A DNA stretch of 64,000 nt. It comes from Hyphomicrobiales bacterium. GTDB taxonomy: Bacteria; Pseudomonadota; Alphaproteobacteria; Rhizobiales; Aestuariivirgaceae. The DNA is taken from NCBI GenBank assembly GCA_016185245.1, contig JACPNZ010000039.1, forward strand, positions 62,001-126,000. Reading direction: 5' to 3'. Made by a program: the position numbers and the translations under genes. The notes under the pieces are model-generated. The model searched no databases. It was given only the letters and a program-made list of their open reading frames with translations, and was not told the DNA's origin. Positions 21,492 to 30,043 of the stretch are shown here, piece by piece (within the stretch, counting starts at the first letter, position 1; every line of letters starts with the position of its first letter).

Positions 21492-22090
21492 CACTTCGCC
21501 TTTTCATCGCCGGGGAGCACGTAGTCGGTGCCTTCCCAAGGACTCAGATAATCGAACGAACGGAACTCCTGGACCAGCTTCACCGGCTCATAAACCACCC
21601 GCTTCTGCTCGTCGTCGTAGCGAACCTCGACCATCCCGGTCAGCGGAAAATCCTTGCGCAAAGGGTGGCCGGCGAAGCCGTAGTCGGTGAGGATGCGGCG
21701 CAGATCGGGGTGGTCGGCGAAGAGCACGCCATAGAGGTCGAAGACCTCGCGCTCGTACCAGTTGGCGGCGGGATAGACCGCAATGACGCTCGGCACGGCC
21801 ACATCCTCGTCGGCCTCGACCTTCACCCGGATGCGCCGGTTCCGGTAAGGAGCGAGCAGATGATAGACCACCTCGAAACGCTTCTGGCGCGAAGGGTAGT
21901 CGGCCCCGCAAAGGTCGGTGAAGCAGACGAATCCACATTCCGGATCGTCGCGCAGGAAACTCAGTACGCTGACGATGTCGGTGGCCTGGGCCGCAACCGT
22001 CAGCTCGCCGAAGGCTACGCTCACGCCAGTCACCGCCGCGCCCAGCTTGGCCGCGATATGGGCACCCAATTCTTGCAACGTCTCAGCCAT
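21491..22090 (-). CDS. nuoC: NADH-quinone oxidoreductase subunit C (30-kDa)
   Basis: The 199-residue peripheral-arm subunit carries the family signature [11 protein letters not shown]-like sequence ([20 protein letters not shown]), then [20 protein letters not shown]. It is a separate gene, not fused to nuoD. It starts 2 bp after nuoB; the gap to nuoD is about 460 bp because of the inserted cassette. Confidence 0.95.
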   Translation of the reverse strand: MAETLQELGAHIAAKLGAAVTGVSVAFGELTVAAQATDIVSVLSFLRDDPECGFVCFTDLCGADYPSRQKRFEVVYHLLAPYRNRRIRVKVEADEDVAVPSVIAVYPAANWYEREVFDLYGVLFADHPDLRRILTDYGFAGHPLRKDFPLTGMVEVRYDDEQKRVVYEPVKLVQEFRSFDYLSPWEGTDYVLPGDEKAK

Positions 22091-22092
22091 GT

Positions 22093-22617
22093 TCAGCGCT
22101 CGATCGTTCCGGTGCGGCGGATTTTCTTCTGCAGCTGCAGGATGCCGTAGACCAGCGCCTCGGCGGTCGGCGGGCAGCCGGGAACATAGATGTCGACGGG
22201 CACGATGCGGTCGCAGCCCCTGACCACCGAGTAGGAATAGTGATAATAGCCGCCGCCATTGGCGCAGGAACCCATGGAGATCACATAGCGCGGCTCCGGC
22301 ATCTGGTCGTAGACCTTGCGGAGCGCCGGGGCCATCTTGTTGGTGAGCGTGACCGCCACGATCATCACGTCCGACTGGCGGGGCGAGGCGCGCGGCGCAA
22401 AGCCGAAGCGCTCGACGTCATAGCGCGGCATCGAGGCCTGCATCATCTCGACGGCACAGCAGGCGAGCCCGAAGGTCATCCACATCAAGGACCCGGTGCG
22501 GGCCCAATTGACCAGGTCGTCGGAGGCGGCGACCAGAAAGCCCCGGTCGGCGAGCTCGGCGCTGATCTCGGTGAAATAGGCGCGCTGCTCAGGAGTGGCC
22601 TTCTCGATCAATCCCAT
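22093..22617 (-). CDS. nuoB: NADH-quinone oxidoreductase subunit B (terminal [4Fe-4S] cluster N2)
   Basis: The 174-residue protein holds cluster N2, which reduces quinone. It shows the tandem-cysteine motif [32 protein letters not shown] and [16 protein letters not shown] chose the ATG at 22617 because AAGGGG lies about 8 bases upstream and the overlap with nuoA is then only 10 bp; an ATG at 22638 would add seven residues. Confidence 0.95.
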   Translation of the reverse strand: MGLIEKATPEQRAYFTEISAELADRGFLVAASDDLVNWARTGSLMWMTFGLACCAVEMMQASMPRYDVERFGFAPRASPRQSDVMIVAVTLTNKMAPALRKVYDQMPEPRYVISMGSCANGGGYYHYSYSVVRGCDRIVPVDIYVPGCPPTAEALVYGILQLQKKIRRTGTIER

Positions 22618-22973
22618 TCGAGCGCCCCTTTCCGCCATTCATAAATAAAGCCGACGGTGAGCACGGCGAGAAACACCATCATCGACCAGAAGCCCGCCAC
22701 CCCCACTTCCTTCAGCGAAACGGCCCAGGGGAACAGGAAGGCCACCTCGAGGTCGAAGATGATGAACAGAATCGACACCAGATAGAAGCGCACGTCGAAT
22801 TTCATCCGGGCGTCGTCGAAGGCGTTGAAGCCGCACTCATAGGCCGAGAGCTTCTCGGGGTCGGGATTGCGAACCGCGATGATGATGGGTGCTATCATCA
22901 GGGCCATGGCGATGGCGGCGGCGATGGCCATGAAGATGACGATCGGCAGATAATCGTACAAAAGATTTGCCAT
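22608..22973 (-). CDS. nuoA: NADH-quinone oxidoreductase subunit A
   Basis: The 121-residue protein has three membrane helices and the conserved loop [20 protein letters not shown] followed by [20 protein letters not shown]. It is the first gene of the nuo operon, so transcription should begin in the region just to its right. Confidence 0.95.
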   Translation of the reverse strand: MANLLYDYLPIVIFMAIAAAIAMALMIAPIIIAVRNPDPEKLSAYECGFNAFDDARMKFDVRFYLVSILFIIFDLEVAFLFPWAVSLKEVGVAGFWSMMVFLAVLTVGFIYEWRKGALEWD

Positions 22974-23228
22974 ATTGTCCCGCCCTCGGTCCGCCTTCGT
23001 GCGGGCCAGAATCCGCCGCGTTGGTAGCGCACCCTCCGGGGCTCCGCAAGCATTTCGGCGGACATGCGCAAAACGTGAAGATTCCTGGGTTTTCGCCCGC
23101 CCCGGGGAGCGATGGAATCAGTGCCTGGCAGCCATCCCTCAGCCCTGGACGGAAGGCGCTGCGCCGTTGCCGCCGCCGATGACATGGGAATGGCCGTACG
23201 TGAGCTTTTCGGTCAGGATTCGGGCTCC
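22974..23228. other. Upstream region of the nuo operon
   Basis: This stretch lies between nuoA and the left attachment repeat and must hold the nuo promoter on the minus strand unless transcription enters from further right. I see no convincing -35/-10 pair or operator and no gene. Before the element inserted, the tRNA-Asp gene would have stood directly upstream, so the operon may once have received transcription from it. Confidence 0.5.
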
Positions 23229-23309
23229 GAACCGCGGAGACTGCCAACCCTTTGTAACGATTGGCGCGAGTGACGGGGCTCGAACCCGCGACCTTCGGCA
23301 TGACAGGCC
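23229..23309. repeat. Left attachment site (attL) with a 3'-half tRNA-Asp remnant
   Basis: This 81-bp sequence is repeated at 32902-32982 with a single difference (A at 23300 against G at 32973). Bases 23262-23309 correspond to the tRNA-Asp 3' half including CCA; the 5' half is missing, so it is not a working tRNA gene. The other 33 bp lie beyond the tRNA 3' end. Confidence 0.9.
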
Positions 23310-23434
23310 CTACGGAAACTTCAACGATTCAAGCATAATTCCGACATTTCCGGCCGCCGTTTGTGGCGAAAATGGCGGGAAGTTGGAAGCCCGCAAGCTC
23401 TACACGCTCGACCGCTGGCTGATGGTGGTTGCCC

Positions 23435-24283
23435 ATGGGTAAGAAGCGCCCGGGCAACTCCCATGGCGCGCGGAAATTCGCCTGGCTCGATCAGGTTGCC
23501 GCCGATCATGAGCTCTCGCGCCTGGCGTTGCACGTTGCCTATGCGCTGGCCCGCTGGATTACGCCCGGTGGAAAAGGATGGCGGAGCCAGAAGCTCTTAG
23601 CGGCGGACTGCGGCATAAGTTTCACCGCGGCCCGCAACGCGATCGACAGCCTGGCTCGGCGCGGGCACCTGATGGTTGTCACCGGCAATGGCCGGGGCCA
23701 CGCGACAACCTATTCATGGGTAATGAAGGTGCCAGAAAAGTGCAACGCCGACGGCACCTTTGAGGAAAATAAGGTACCACCGACATTGCACCTTTCCAAA
23801 AATAAAGGTGCCACGAAATTGAAAGAAAGGTGCCACGGAGACCCCCATAAAGGTGCCATGCCGGTGGCACCCAATCCGTTAAGTAAATCCGTAGAGGACT
23901 CCGTAGAAAGTATATCTCCGAAAAAACCGCTTTCGAATGGGATGGCTGGTAAGGCATTCGACGAGTTCTGGTTTCACTACCCGCGCAAGGTGGCCAAGGG
24001 TGCTGCAGAGAAGGCCTATGTCAAGGCGCTCAAGGCCACCGACGCTGCCACCTTGCTGGCGGGCGCCAAGCGCTATGCCGCCGAGCAGCAGGGCAAGGAC
24101 CCGAAATACACGAAGCACCCTGCAGGCTGGCTCAACGAAAAGCGCTGGGAAGACGAGCCAGTCTCTCCTTACGGCGGCGGCAATGGCTCCGGTTTGGCGG
24201 CGGAACTGGAAGCTCAGCGCCGGCAACTGAAAACCCCACCGCAATTTGACCTGGATATCGAAGCGGAGACCACCGATGGCTGA
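23435..24283 (+). CDS. Lambda O-like replication initiation protein with winged-helix N-terminus
   Basis: The 282-residue protein has an N-terminal winged-helix region (about 1-95, with LSRLALHVAYALARWI and AADCGISFTAARNAIDSL). A low-complexity linker follows, and then a C-terminal domain typical of phage replication proteins (KAFDEFWFHYPRKVAKGAAE, later TKHPAGWLNEKRWEDE). The linker DNA contains repeated AAAGGTGCCA sequences that look like iterons, the layout known for lambda O. The ATG at 23435 is preferred over the TTG two codons earlier. The end overlaps the next gene by 8 bp. It probably binds the origin inside its own gene and recruits a helicase loader; this is inferred. Confidence 0.75.
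   Translation: MGKKRPGNSHGARKFAWLDQVAADHELSRLALHVAYALARWITPGGKGWRSQKLLAADCGISFTAARNAIDSLARRGHLMVVTGNGRGHATTYSWVMKVPEKCNADGTFEENKVPPTLHLSKNKGATKLKERCHGDPHKGAMPVAPNPLSKSVEDSVESISPKKPLSNGMAGKAFDEFWFHYPRKVAKGAAEKAYVKALKATDAATLLAGAKRYAAEQQGKDPKYTKHPAGWLNEKRWEDEPVSPYGGGNGSGLAAELEAQRRQLKTPPQFDLDIEAETTDG
23726..23871. other. Candidate replication origin: iterons inside the replication gene
   Basis: Direct copies of AAGGTGCCA-type sequence start at 23726, 23771 (AAGGTACCAC), 23804, 23826 and 23849; the last three are spaced 22 and 23 bp, about two helical turns. Inverted copies (GGCACCTTT, TGCACCTTT, GGTGGCACC) lie at 23753, 23787 and 23863. An AT-richer stretch follows at about 23878-23930 and could be the melting region. 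Origin function is inferred from this layout. Confidence 0.6.
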
Positions 24284-25042
24284 GAATGGCGTCGCATTGC
24301 TGAAGGCGGGGCAAACCCTGCTCGAGCAGCTCATAGATGTGCCGCACCTATGGCGGCTCTCGCCCATCAGTCGCAAGCGGGCATCGAGGCGGCCAGCCAG
24401 CAGGCCGAGGCCGTGCTTGCGACCCTCCCCACGGTTCAGCAGGCCAGTAAGCTTCGCGCCGCGGTCAGCCGCATGTTGGCGACGTGCACCGAGTCCGAAG
24501 TCCGCGATCACATTCTGCAGCTCATCGGCGCCTTCCCGAATGGCCGACCGCCAGATCCGAAGACCTACATCGACCTGATGGTTGCGGATGCCATTGCCAC
24601 CAATTTGCCCGATGCCGCCGTCGAGGTTGGGTGTGTCAAGTTAAGGCGGACGAAGACGTTCCTGCCGACCATCGCTGAATTTCTCACTGCTTGCGAAGCG
24701 GCGAGAGCCAGGCTGCAGGGCATCTGCGACTTGTGTGACTCGCTCGAAGAACGCCGCGCCATTGCCGAGCAAATCATTGCCAATGCCAATGACCCGAGCT
24801 TCCGACGCGAAGAGCCAGTTTTGCTCCCCCAACCTCTGGTGCTGCGTTTGCATAGGCCAGCACCAATGCCATTCCCGACGCTGAGCAGCGCTTTCGCGGG
24901 CGACAAGGAAGCGATAGCGACGCTTGCCAGTTTGGACTTCAACGGGCTCTTCAATGCCTCCGCATACCTGAACCGGCATGGCCTGGAACACACACGCGAG
25001 TGGCTCTTGGCTGGATGCCCAGCTTTGAGGGTGAAGTCATGA
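24276..25042 (+). pseudogene. Helicase-loader-like (lambda P position) gene with an apparent frameshift
   Basis: An ATG at 24276 overlaps the replication gene by 8 bp and reads MAENGVALLKAGQTLLEQLI, but that frame soon turns into arginine-rich nonsense. The sensible continuation (AHQSQAGIEAASQQAEAVLA and onward to 25042) is in another frame with no start before 24350. A single indel near 24335-24350 would join both parts into about 255 residues. The second part includes LIGAFPNGRPPDPKTYIDLM and TFLPTIAEFLTACEAAR, resembling phage replication proteins that load helicase. The 230-residue product starting at ATG 24350 may still be made, but it lacks a visible ribosome-binding site. The family call rests on position and this weak resemblance. 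Confidence 0.55.
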
Positions 25043-25156
25043 CCGGGATGCCAAATCTTTGCTCGTCGCGGCGTCTGAACCCGCATCCCAAATACACACG
25101 CAATAACGCAAAATTGGAAGCCGGGGTCAAAGCCTTTGAAAAGAAAGGAAATTTCC

Positions 25157-25402
25157 ATGGAAAGTGCCCAAATCATCGAGCCAAGACCGAGACTCGAAGA
25201 TATTGCCCACGAGCTTTCCGACCACGTGCTTGACCTGCTCGACGCTGGCAATTCGCCCCATGTCGTATGCGAGGCTGCGCTGCTGGCAGCAATTCCGATC
25301 CTGCTTGAGGTTACCAAATTGCCGACCATTGAAGCCATGTTCGGCTACCTGGCTGCATCGTTCGATGGCAACGTCCGGCGTCAATGTGGTGATATGAATT
25401 GA
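25157..25402 (+). CDS. Small hypothetical protein of the integrated element
   Basis: The 81-residue protein opens with MESAQIIEPRPRLEDIA and is acidic and mostly helical (HELSDHVLDLLDAGNSPHVV, later AALLAAIPILLE). AAGGAA lies about 8 bases before the ATG, which fixes the start over the TTG at 25136. I recognise no family. It stands between the replication genes and the capsid gene on the same strand. Confidence 0.6.
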   Translation: MESAQIIEPRPRLEDIAHELSDHVLDLLDAGNSPHVVCEAALLAAIPILLEVTKLPTIEAMFGYLAASFDGNVRRQCGDMN

Positions 25403-25406
25403 CTCC

Positions 25407-25544
25407 ATGAATAAATTCTGCGATATTGCTGTTGCGCCGCCGGATGGTGGTGCACCTCCGGACGCCGGCGGACCATCGGATGATGGAAAAACCCGCAGGA
25501 TGCTCACGAGGCCGAAGTCAAAATCGGTTTTGCTGACATCATAG
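25407..25544 (+). CDS. Possible 45-residue protein ahead of the capsid gene
   Basis: A short frame (MNKFCDIAVAPPDGGAPPDA and onward) fits exactly between the previous gene (5 bp away) and the capsid gene (8 bp away). It is proline- and glycine-rich, with basic residues at its end. There is no strong ribosome-binding site, so it may not be translated. Confidence 0.3.
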   Translation: MNKFCDIAVAPPDGGAPPDAGGPSDDGKTRRMLTRPKSKSVLLTS

Positions 25545-25552
25545 GTGCGTCC

Positions 25553-27412
25553 GTGACTGACATCAGACATCTCGTTTTCGATCAGCCGCTCGAGCTGAGT
25601 TTTGTCGATGGCGGCGCTAAGACGGGCACGATCGCAGGGTATGGCGCCGTCTTCGGCGTTCCAACCATCGACGGCCGCATGGTAGATCGCGGCGCCTTCA
25701 CCGCCAGTGTCGCCGCACACAAGGCGGCGGGGACGGCGCCGAAAATGCTCTGGCAGCACGATGCGGGACAACCAATCGGCGTCTGGATCAGTTTCACCGA
25801 GGACGCCCGCGGCCTCAGGCTCACCGGCCAGCTGAACTTGCAGACCAAGCGAGGCGCCGAAGCCCATGCCCTGCTCAAGCAGGGCGCTCTCGACGGTCTC
25901 AGCATCGGCATCCTGATTCCGTCGGGCGGCGCTACCTTCGACCGCAAGAATGGCCTCGAGATCATCACCCAGGCCGATATTTGGGAGATTTCGGTGGTGA
26001 CCTGGCCGGCAAACCCGGAAGCCCGCGTCAGGCAGGTCCACTCCGTACGCAGCCGGGGCCAGCTCGAGAAACACCTTCGAATGTCCGGCCTCGGCAGAGC
26101 CCAAGCCCGCAAGATCGCGGGTGGCGGCTGGACCGCTCTCGACAATTCCCCACCCATCGACGCCGGCGACAAATCCAAGTTGCTCGCCGACATCAAAACC
26201 GCAACCTTAGAACTTCAAGGAAGACATATTGCCATGGGCATCAACAGCAACACCAAGGTGGCAAAGACCGCCTCTCCCCCGCAGACTGACCCCGATGACC
26301 CGCTCGCGGACATCCGCCAGTCCTTCGAGGATTACAATGAACAGGTAACGATCCTCAACGCCGACATCGACAAGCTCCGCCGCGAAATACGCCAGACGGC
26401 CGCTAATGCAACTGCGGCAGGCTTCATCGACATGATGGCCGGCGAGGACCGTTCGAAGGAATTTGCCATGTTCCGCGCCTTTCTACAGGGCAAGAAGGAC
26501 TTCACCCTGGCCACGACTCCCGACCCGGACGGCGGTTACACGGTCGGCCGCCAGATCGATGCCACCATCACTGACCAATTGATGACTATCAGCCCTATGC
26601 GTTCTCTCGCCCGCATCGTGACGCTCGGCCAGGGGTTTGGAGACTTCAAGCTGCCGATCGGTCGCCGCGGATCGACAAGCTCCTGGGTCGCTGAGAACCA
26701 GACGAGGCCGGCGACGAGCACGCCGACACTCGGCATGGTGACGCCAACCTCCGGCGAAATCATGAGCTACGCAAAAGCGACTCAGTGGCTATTGGACGAC
26801 AACGTCTTCAACATGGAGGAATGGCTGCGGAGCAATATTGTCGATGAACAGGCCTATCAGGAGGGCGTCGCCTTCATCTCGGGCACCGGCATCAACCAGC
26901 CGTCAGGCCTTCTCGCCGGCACGCCGGTCAATACCGCCGATGCAAGCCGCGCCTTCGGCATATTGAAATACTACCCATCGGGGAATTCCGGCGCCTTCCC
27001 GGCCAGCACCCCGGCGGATGTGCTGATCTCGTTCAGCTTCGACCTCACGGCTGCATATCGCGCCAATGCGAAATGGCTGATGAACTCGAACACAGCAAAG
27101 ACCATCATGCTGATGAAGGACGGCCAGAACAACTACATCTGGCAGCGCTCCTATCAACAGGGCAAGCCGGACTTGTTGTGCGGCTATCCCGTGGCGATCG
27201 ATGAGGGCATGCCGGACATTGCGGCGAACTCGTACTCCATCGCCTTCGGTGACTTCCAGCGCGGCTATGTCGTCGTCGACCGGCTCGGCACCCGCATGGT
27301 GCGCGATCCGTACACGACGCCCGGTTGGATCAACTTCTATGTATTCCGGCGAGTCGGCGGCTCAATCGCTGATAGCAATGCGATCCGCCTGATGAAATTC
27401 GCCACATCGTAG
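25553..27412 (+). CDS. Fused HK97-type prohead protease and major capsid protein
   Basis: The 619-residue protein joins two phage head proteins. Residues 1-165 are an S78-family prohead protease: YGAVFGVPTIDGRMVDRGAF, WQHDAGQPIG (His69), LDGLSIGI (Ser117) and WEISVVTWPANPEARV (Glu145). Residues about 250-290 form a helical delta-like scaffold (LADIRQSFEDYNEQVTILNA), and 315-619 are an HK97-fold capsid protein (TTPDPDGGYTVGRQI, GTGINQPSGLLAGTP, GDFQRGYVVVDRLGTR). The start is GTG. An internal in-frame ATG at 26234 is preceded by AAGGAAG at 10-base spacing and could yield the capsid part alone. No other head gene is present, so particles would need helper functions. Confidence 0.88.
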   Translation: MTDIRHLVFDQPLELSFVDGGAKTGTIAGYGAVFGVPTIDGRMVDRGAFTASVAAHKAAGTAPKMLWQHDAGQPIGVWISFTEDARGLRLTGQLNLQTKRGAEAHALLKQGALDGLSIGILIPSGGATFDRKNGLEIITQADIWEISVVTWPANPEARVRQVHSVRSRGQLEKHLRMSGLGRAQARKIAGGGWTALDNSPPIDAGDKSKLLADIKTATLELQGRHIAMGINSNTKVAKTASPPQTDPDDPLADIRQSFEDYNEQVTILNADIDKLRREIRQTAANATAAGFIDMMAGEDRSKEFAMFRAFLQGKKDFTLATTPDPDGGYTVGRQIDATITDQLMTISPMRSLARIVTLGQGFGDFKLPIGRRGSTSSWVAENQTRPATSTPTLGMVTPTSGEIMSYAKATQWLLDDNVFNMEEWLRSNIVDEQAYQEGVAFISGTGINQPSGLLAGTPVNTADASRAFGILKYYPSGNSGAFPASTPADVLISFSFDLTAAYRANAKWLMNSNTAKTIMLMKDGQNNYIWQRSYQQGKPDLLCGYPVAIDEGMPDIAANSYSIAFGDFQRGYVVVDRLGTRMVRDPYTTPGWINFYVFRRVGGSIADSNAIRLMKFATS

Positions 27413-27453
27413 TCGTCGGCCTGGCCCGCTGCCTCCTGTGACTGGCCAGGCTT

Positions 27454-27489
27454 GGGAGCGGGCGGTTCGCGCAGTTCCGACCCGCTCCC
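27454..27489 (+). terminator. Possible terminator after the capsid gene
   Basis: A perfect 9-bp inverted repeat (GGGAGCGGG at 27454-27462, CCCGCTCCC at 27481-27489) with an 18-base loop lies 41 bp past the capsid stop. No T-run follows, so intrinsic termination is uncertain. The rest of 27413-27679 shows nothing I can name. Confidence 0.4.
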
Positions 27490-27679
27490 ACCCCCAAAAC
27501 CGCTGGCCGTCAGCATTCGTTAGGGTAGTTGAGGCAGAGTCTCTGCGGGGTTGGACATGCATATCTTGTCCTTCCTGTCGGAGGGCTTCGCGAAGAGCTC
27601 GGCTCAAGTCTCCCACGATGCCGTTTCCCGGGCCAGAAACCGGGTCTATAGGCGTTTCGTGAGCGTGGGCGGGAAACCT

Positions 27680-28676
27680 TCACCCTTGCCTGTCGAGCAC
27701 CGTGGCGAGATTTCTGTCGGCCCGTTCGGTTCGAATATCCTTTGCCCTAGCGAGAATGTCGGCCGCCGTTCCTTCCGGCTCAATGCCCGGCAAGGTGGCG
27801 GAGGCGAGGGTGGGCGGTGGCGACTTCTTGGCCGGTTGCGGCTGGCCGTCTCTGCTACGGACGGTTTCATGGTGGAAAATTTTACCACCAGCGACAAGCT
27901 CTTCTCGAATGGCTGCGACGGTCGGGTGGCTCACCCCTAAGTCCTGAGCAATTGCCCGGTTCGAAACGTCCGGCCGGTCCTACGATTGGTCGAGGAGACG
28001 GTGGCTTTAGATTCCGCACCGGCTTTGCTGTGAGGGCCAGACGCCCCACTATCTGTGGGGTCACTGGCGAATGTCCCGGTCTTTTCTCGGGGGCGTTCCT
28101 TGGCTGCTTCGCCAGCTTGTCCATGCGCTCGACAGTGCCGCGATTGGTGGAGGAGGCAAGGGCTTTGGCCGTGGCAGCCTTCGCAGCTTGTTCGGCTGCG
28201 TGGTCTCTGCCGCCACCAATGTCGCCACTAGTTGTGGCGGAACTGGCAAAGGCACCCGACTCCTCGCGCGACCTCACTTTCGCCTTTTCAGTGCGCTTGG
28301 CATTCGCCGCCCCAGCCATGACTGCCCGCTGCGCCTGCCAGGCCGCCGACTTTTCAACCGAGGCCTTCCAGATCAGGTAACGCTGATCCTGGCCTATGTC
28401 GCGGCGCTGGCCATTGGCAGTCCAGACATAGGCAAACGGGTCGCCCTCGTAATGCTGGAAACGCGGCAAAATCTCAGCCTCGCGGCAGGCCCGGAAGCGA
28501 TTGCGACCGTCGAGAATTTTGCCATCGTGCAGGACAATATCATGAAGCAGCCCAGTCTCGCGCAGGCTCTACACCAGCTCGGCAAAACGGTCGGCAGCCA
28601 TGAGCGGGAAGAGCGTTGCCGCCTCGTGGTCGGCGAAGTCGTCGGTTGAAAGGTCGGGCAGAAGTTGGAAGGTCAT
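27680..28676 (-). pseudogene. ParB/Spo0J-type nuclease-domain gene with an amber stop and frameshifts
   Basis: From the ATG at 28676 the frame gives MTFQLLPDLSTDDFADHEAA and LFPLMAADRFAELV, then a TAG at 28571-28569 where a glutamine is expected, then SLRETGLLHDIVLHDGKI and LDGRNRFRACREAEILPRF. This is the ParB N-terminal nuclease fold. The frame continues to about 28080, after which sensible sequence is found in other frames, ending with the helix-turn-helix VSNRAIAQDLGVSHPTVAAI and stopping at 27680. So there is one nonsense mutation and at least one, probably two, indels. It lies opposite to the capsid gene. The intact form probably bound DNA for partition or regulation. Confidence 0.7.
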
Positions 28677-28798
28677 GCCTCCGCCCTCCGCTGCTTATCG
28701 AGAGCCGCCTCGGCGCGCCGCTTCGCCTTGCATTGGCCGCTCGGCCGCATGTGGCTTCCCCGCTGCGCCACAGCCTGCTATTTTCCAGCCCTGTCGCC

Positions 28799-28996
28799 AT
28801 GAAACATATCGACACCTACTCATTGCACCAGGCCGGAAACGTCACCCGGCGCATTGCCAGCCTGCCCGGCGCCAGTGAGCTGCCCAAGGTGCTGGTGACC
28901 GTCGAGCATGGGGCTGACCTGGGCGACGTGGCCGAACGGTTGCGGCGCATCGCGGCGGTATTCGAGAGGCATGCCGCCCGGCATGAGGCCGGCTGA
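28799..28996 (+). CDS. Small hypothetical protein
   Basis: The 65-residue frame begins MKHIDTYSLHQAGNVTRRIA and continues with a helical, basic C-terminus (VAERLRRIAAVFERHAARHE). It is divergent from the broken ParB-like gene (123 bp between starts). I recognise no family; composition is protein-like, but there is no strong ribosome-binding site. Confidence 0.45.
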   Translation: MKHIDTYSLHQAGNVTRRIASLPGASELPKVLVTVEHGADLGDVAERLRRIAAVFERHAARHEAG

Positions 28997-29010
28997 CGGA
29001 TGAGACCATG

Positions 29011-29307
29011 TTATTGGTCGAAATAATTGCCATCGATCACGCTGGCGATGATTTTGCCGGAGTAGTAGCCGGTCAAGAAGGTCGACCCCTGACTATCCGG
29101 GTGAGAGCGGCAGAATAGTGCAACCCCTATCGAAACCTTGGCGTCAGACGAAATATCCTGCCAACGCTTATCGTCGATTTGCGGCTCATCACCATCAGCC
29201 GAACGGATGACACTCAGGCCAGTCCACGAGTTTATGATGTTCGGAATGTTGCCAGCTTTGAGTTGCTTGCAGATGTCGGAACCGCCGCGAGGAAGTACAA
29301 AAATCAT
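29011..29307 (-). CDS. Hypothetical protein, downstream member of a coupled pair
   Basis: The 98-residue protein (MIFVLPRGGSDICKQLKAGN and onward) has a mixed alpha/beta look, with VSIGVALFCRSHPDSQGSTF and GYYSGKIIASVIDGNYF near the end. It overlaps the preceding gene by an ATGA junction, so the two are likely translated together. No family is recognised. Confidence 0.55.
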   Translation of the reverse strand: MIFVLPRGGSDICKQLKAGNIPNIINSWTGLSVIRSADGDEPQIDDKRWQDISSDAKVSIGVALFCRSHPDSQGSTFLTGYYSGKIIASVIDGNYFDQ

Positions 29308-29612
29308 GACGGCGGAGCCATGCTGTCGCGGATTGCCGAGAGCAGTCGATAGACCTGATCGTCTTCGCGGCCGTCATCTGCGAACAATACCAGCACCAGG
29401 TCAAGGAGCCCGGCCGCCTCTGTGGGCGTCATGCGACCGGCGCCTTCGATGGCCTTCAGCAAAAGCTCGGCGCGTGCCTGTTCGGCGGCGCAAGCTTCCT
29501 CGATGGCCTTCTCGTTGCCTTTCGCCGCCAGAATGTCGGCTTTAAATTGCGCGAGGCTTGTCCACCAGTCGGCGGTAAGTTGGGCGATGAGGGATGGCTG
29601 GCTCGCGATCAT
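29304..29612 (-). CDS. Hypothetical helical protein, upstream member of a coupled pair
   Basis: The 102-residue protein is mostly helical and acidic-to-neutral (LTADWWTSLAQFKADILAAK, then NEKAIEEACAAEQARAELLL). Its stop overlaps the next start as ATGA. I recognise no family. It lies among other leftward small genes of the element. Confidence 0.55.
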   Translation of the reverse strand: MIASQPSLIAQLTADWWTSLAQFKADILAAKGNEKAIEEACAAEQARAELLLKAIEGAGRMTPTEAAGLLDLVLVLFADDGREDDQVYRLLSAIRDSMAPPS

Positions 29613-29645
29613 ATTGTCTGTCGGTCAATAGCTCGTCCCGTCATG

Positions 29646-29825
29646 CTACGGTTTTGCCAGCCTTGACCGCTTGAGACGGCGATTCTGCAGCGCAGTCAGT
29701 TTGCCTGTCCTGCGGTTGAATTCCCTCATCCTCTCCGCAAGGACTTGGCGCAACTCTTCCGAGGGTGTGGGCCTGGGTTGATAAATCCCACCGATGTGCT
29801 TCTTGTGGTCGACTGGCTTCTTCAT
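29646..29825 (-). CDS. Very small basic hypothetical protein
   Basis: A 59-residue frame from the ATG at 29825 reads MKKPVDHKKHIGGIYQPRPT and ends NRRLKRSRLAKP. It is strongly basic and its codon usage looks like a real gene, unlike the overlapping arginine-serine-rich frames. It might bind nucleic acid. No family is recognised. Confidence 0.5.
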   Translation of the reverse strand: MKKPVDHKKHIGGIYQPRPTPSEELRQVLAERMREFNRRTGKLTALQNRRLKRSRLAKP

Positions 29826-29860
29826 CGGATGTCCTCATCCTGCCTAACAACGCAGGCCTT

Positions 29861-30043
29861 TCACCGCTTGCGCTTGGCCTTCGGAACTGGCGGAGCTTCG
29901 CCTTCCTTTGTCTCCCTGGCGGCCTTCAGCTGCGCAATCTTCGTGTCTTGTGTGGCCTTCTCAGCAGCGAGGATCTTCTTCACCGCGGCATCCAGGACCT
30001 CAGCTCGCTTCTCCATGCTGGTTTTATTGGGCGGCCCAGTCAT
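29861..30043 (-). CDS. Small charged coiled-coil-like protein
   Basis: The 60-residue protein is lysine- and alanine-rich with a long predicted helix (EKRAEVLDAAVKKILAAEKA, then KIAQLKAARETKEGE) and a basic tail. Its start overlaps the stop of the ribbon-helix-helix gene as ATGA, so it is probably its partner in a two-gene unit. Layout recalls a toxin-antitoxin or regulator pair, but no toxin fold is visible. Confidence 0.5.
   Translation of the reverse strand: MTGPPNKTSMEKRAEVLDAAVKKILAAEKATQDTKIAQLKAARETKEGEAPPVPKAKRKR

Noticed and set aside
23262-23309. A second tRNA-Asp gene at the left end of the element
   Set aside because: Only the 3' half is present; the 5' half and part of the anticodon arm are missing, so it is an attachment-site remnant.
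25000-25233. A 77-codon frame overlapping the loader-like gene end and the next small gene
   Set aside because: Arginine-rich, no ribosome-binding site, and overlaps a better supported frame with a good AAGGAA site.
27551-28649. Plus-strand frames opposite the ParB-like region (27551-27940 and 28071-28649)
   Set aside because: Their translations are low-complexity, while the minus strand shows clear though broken ParB homology.
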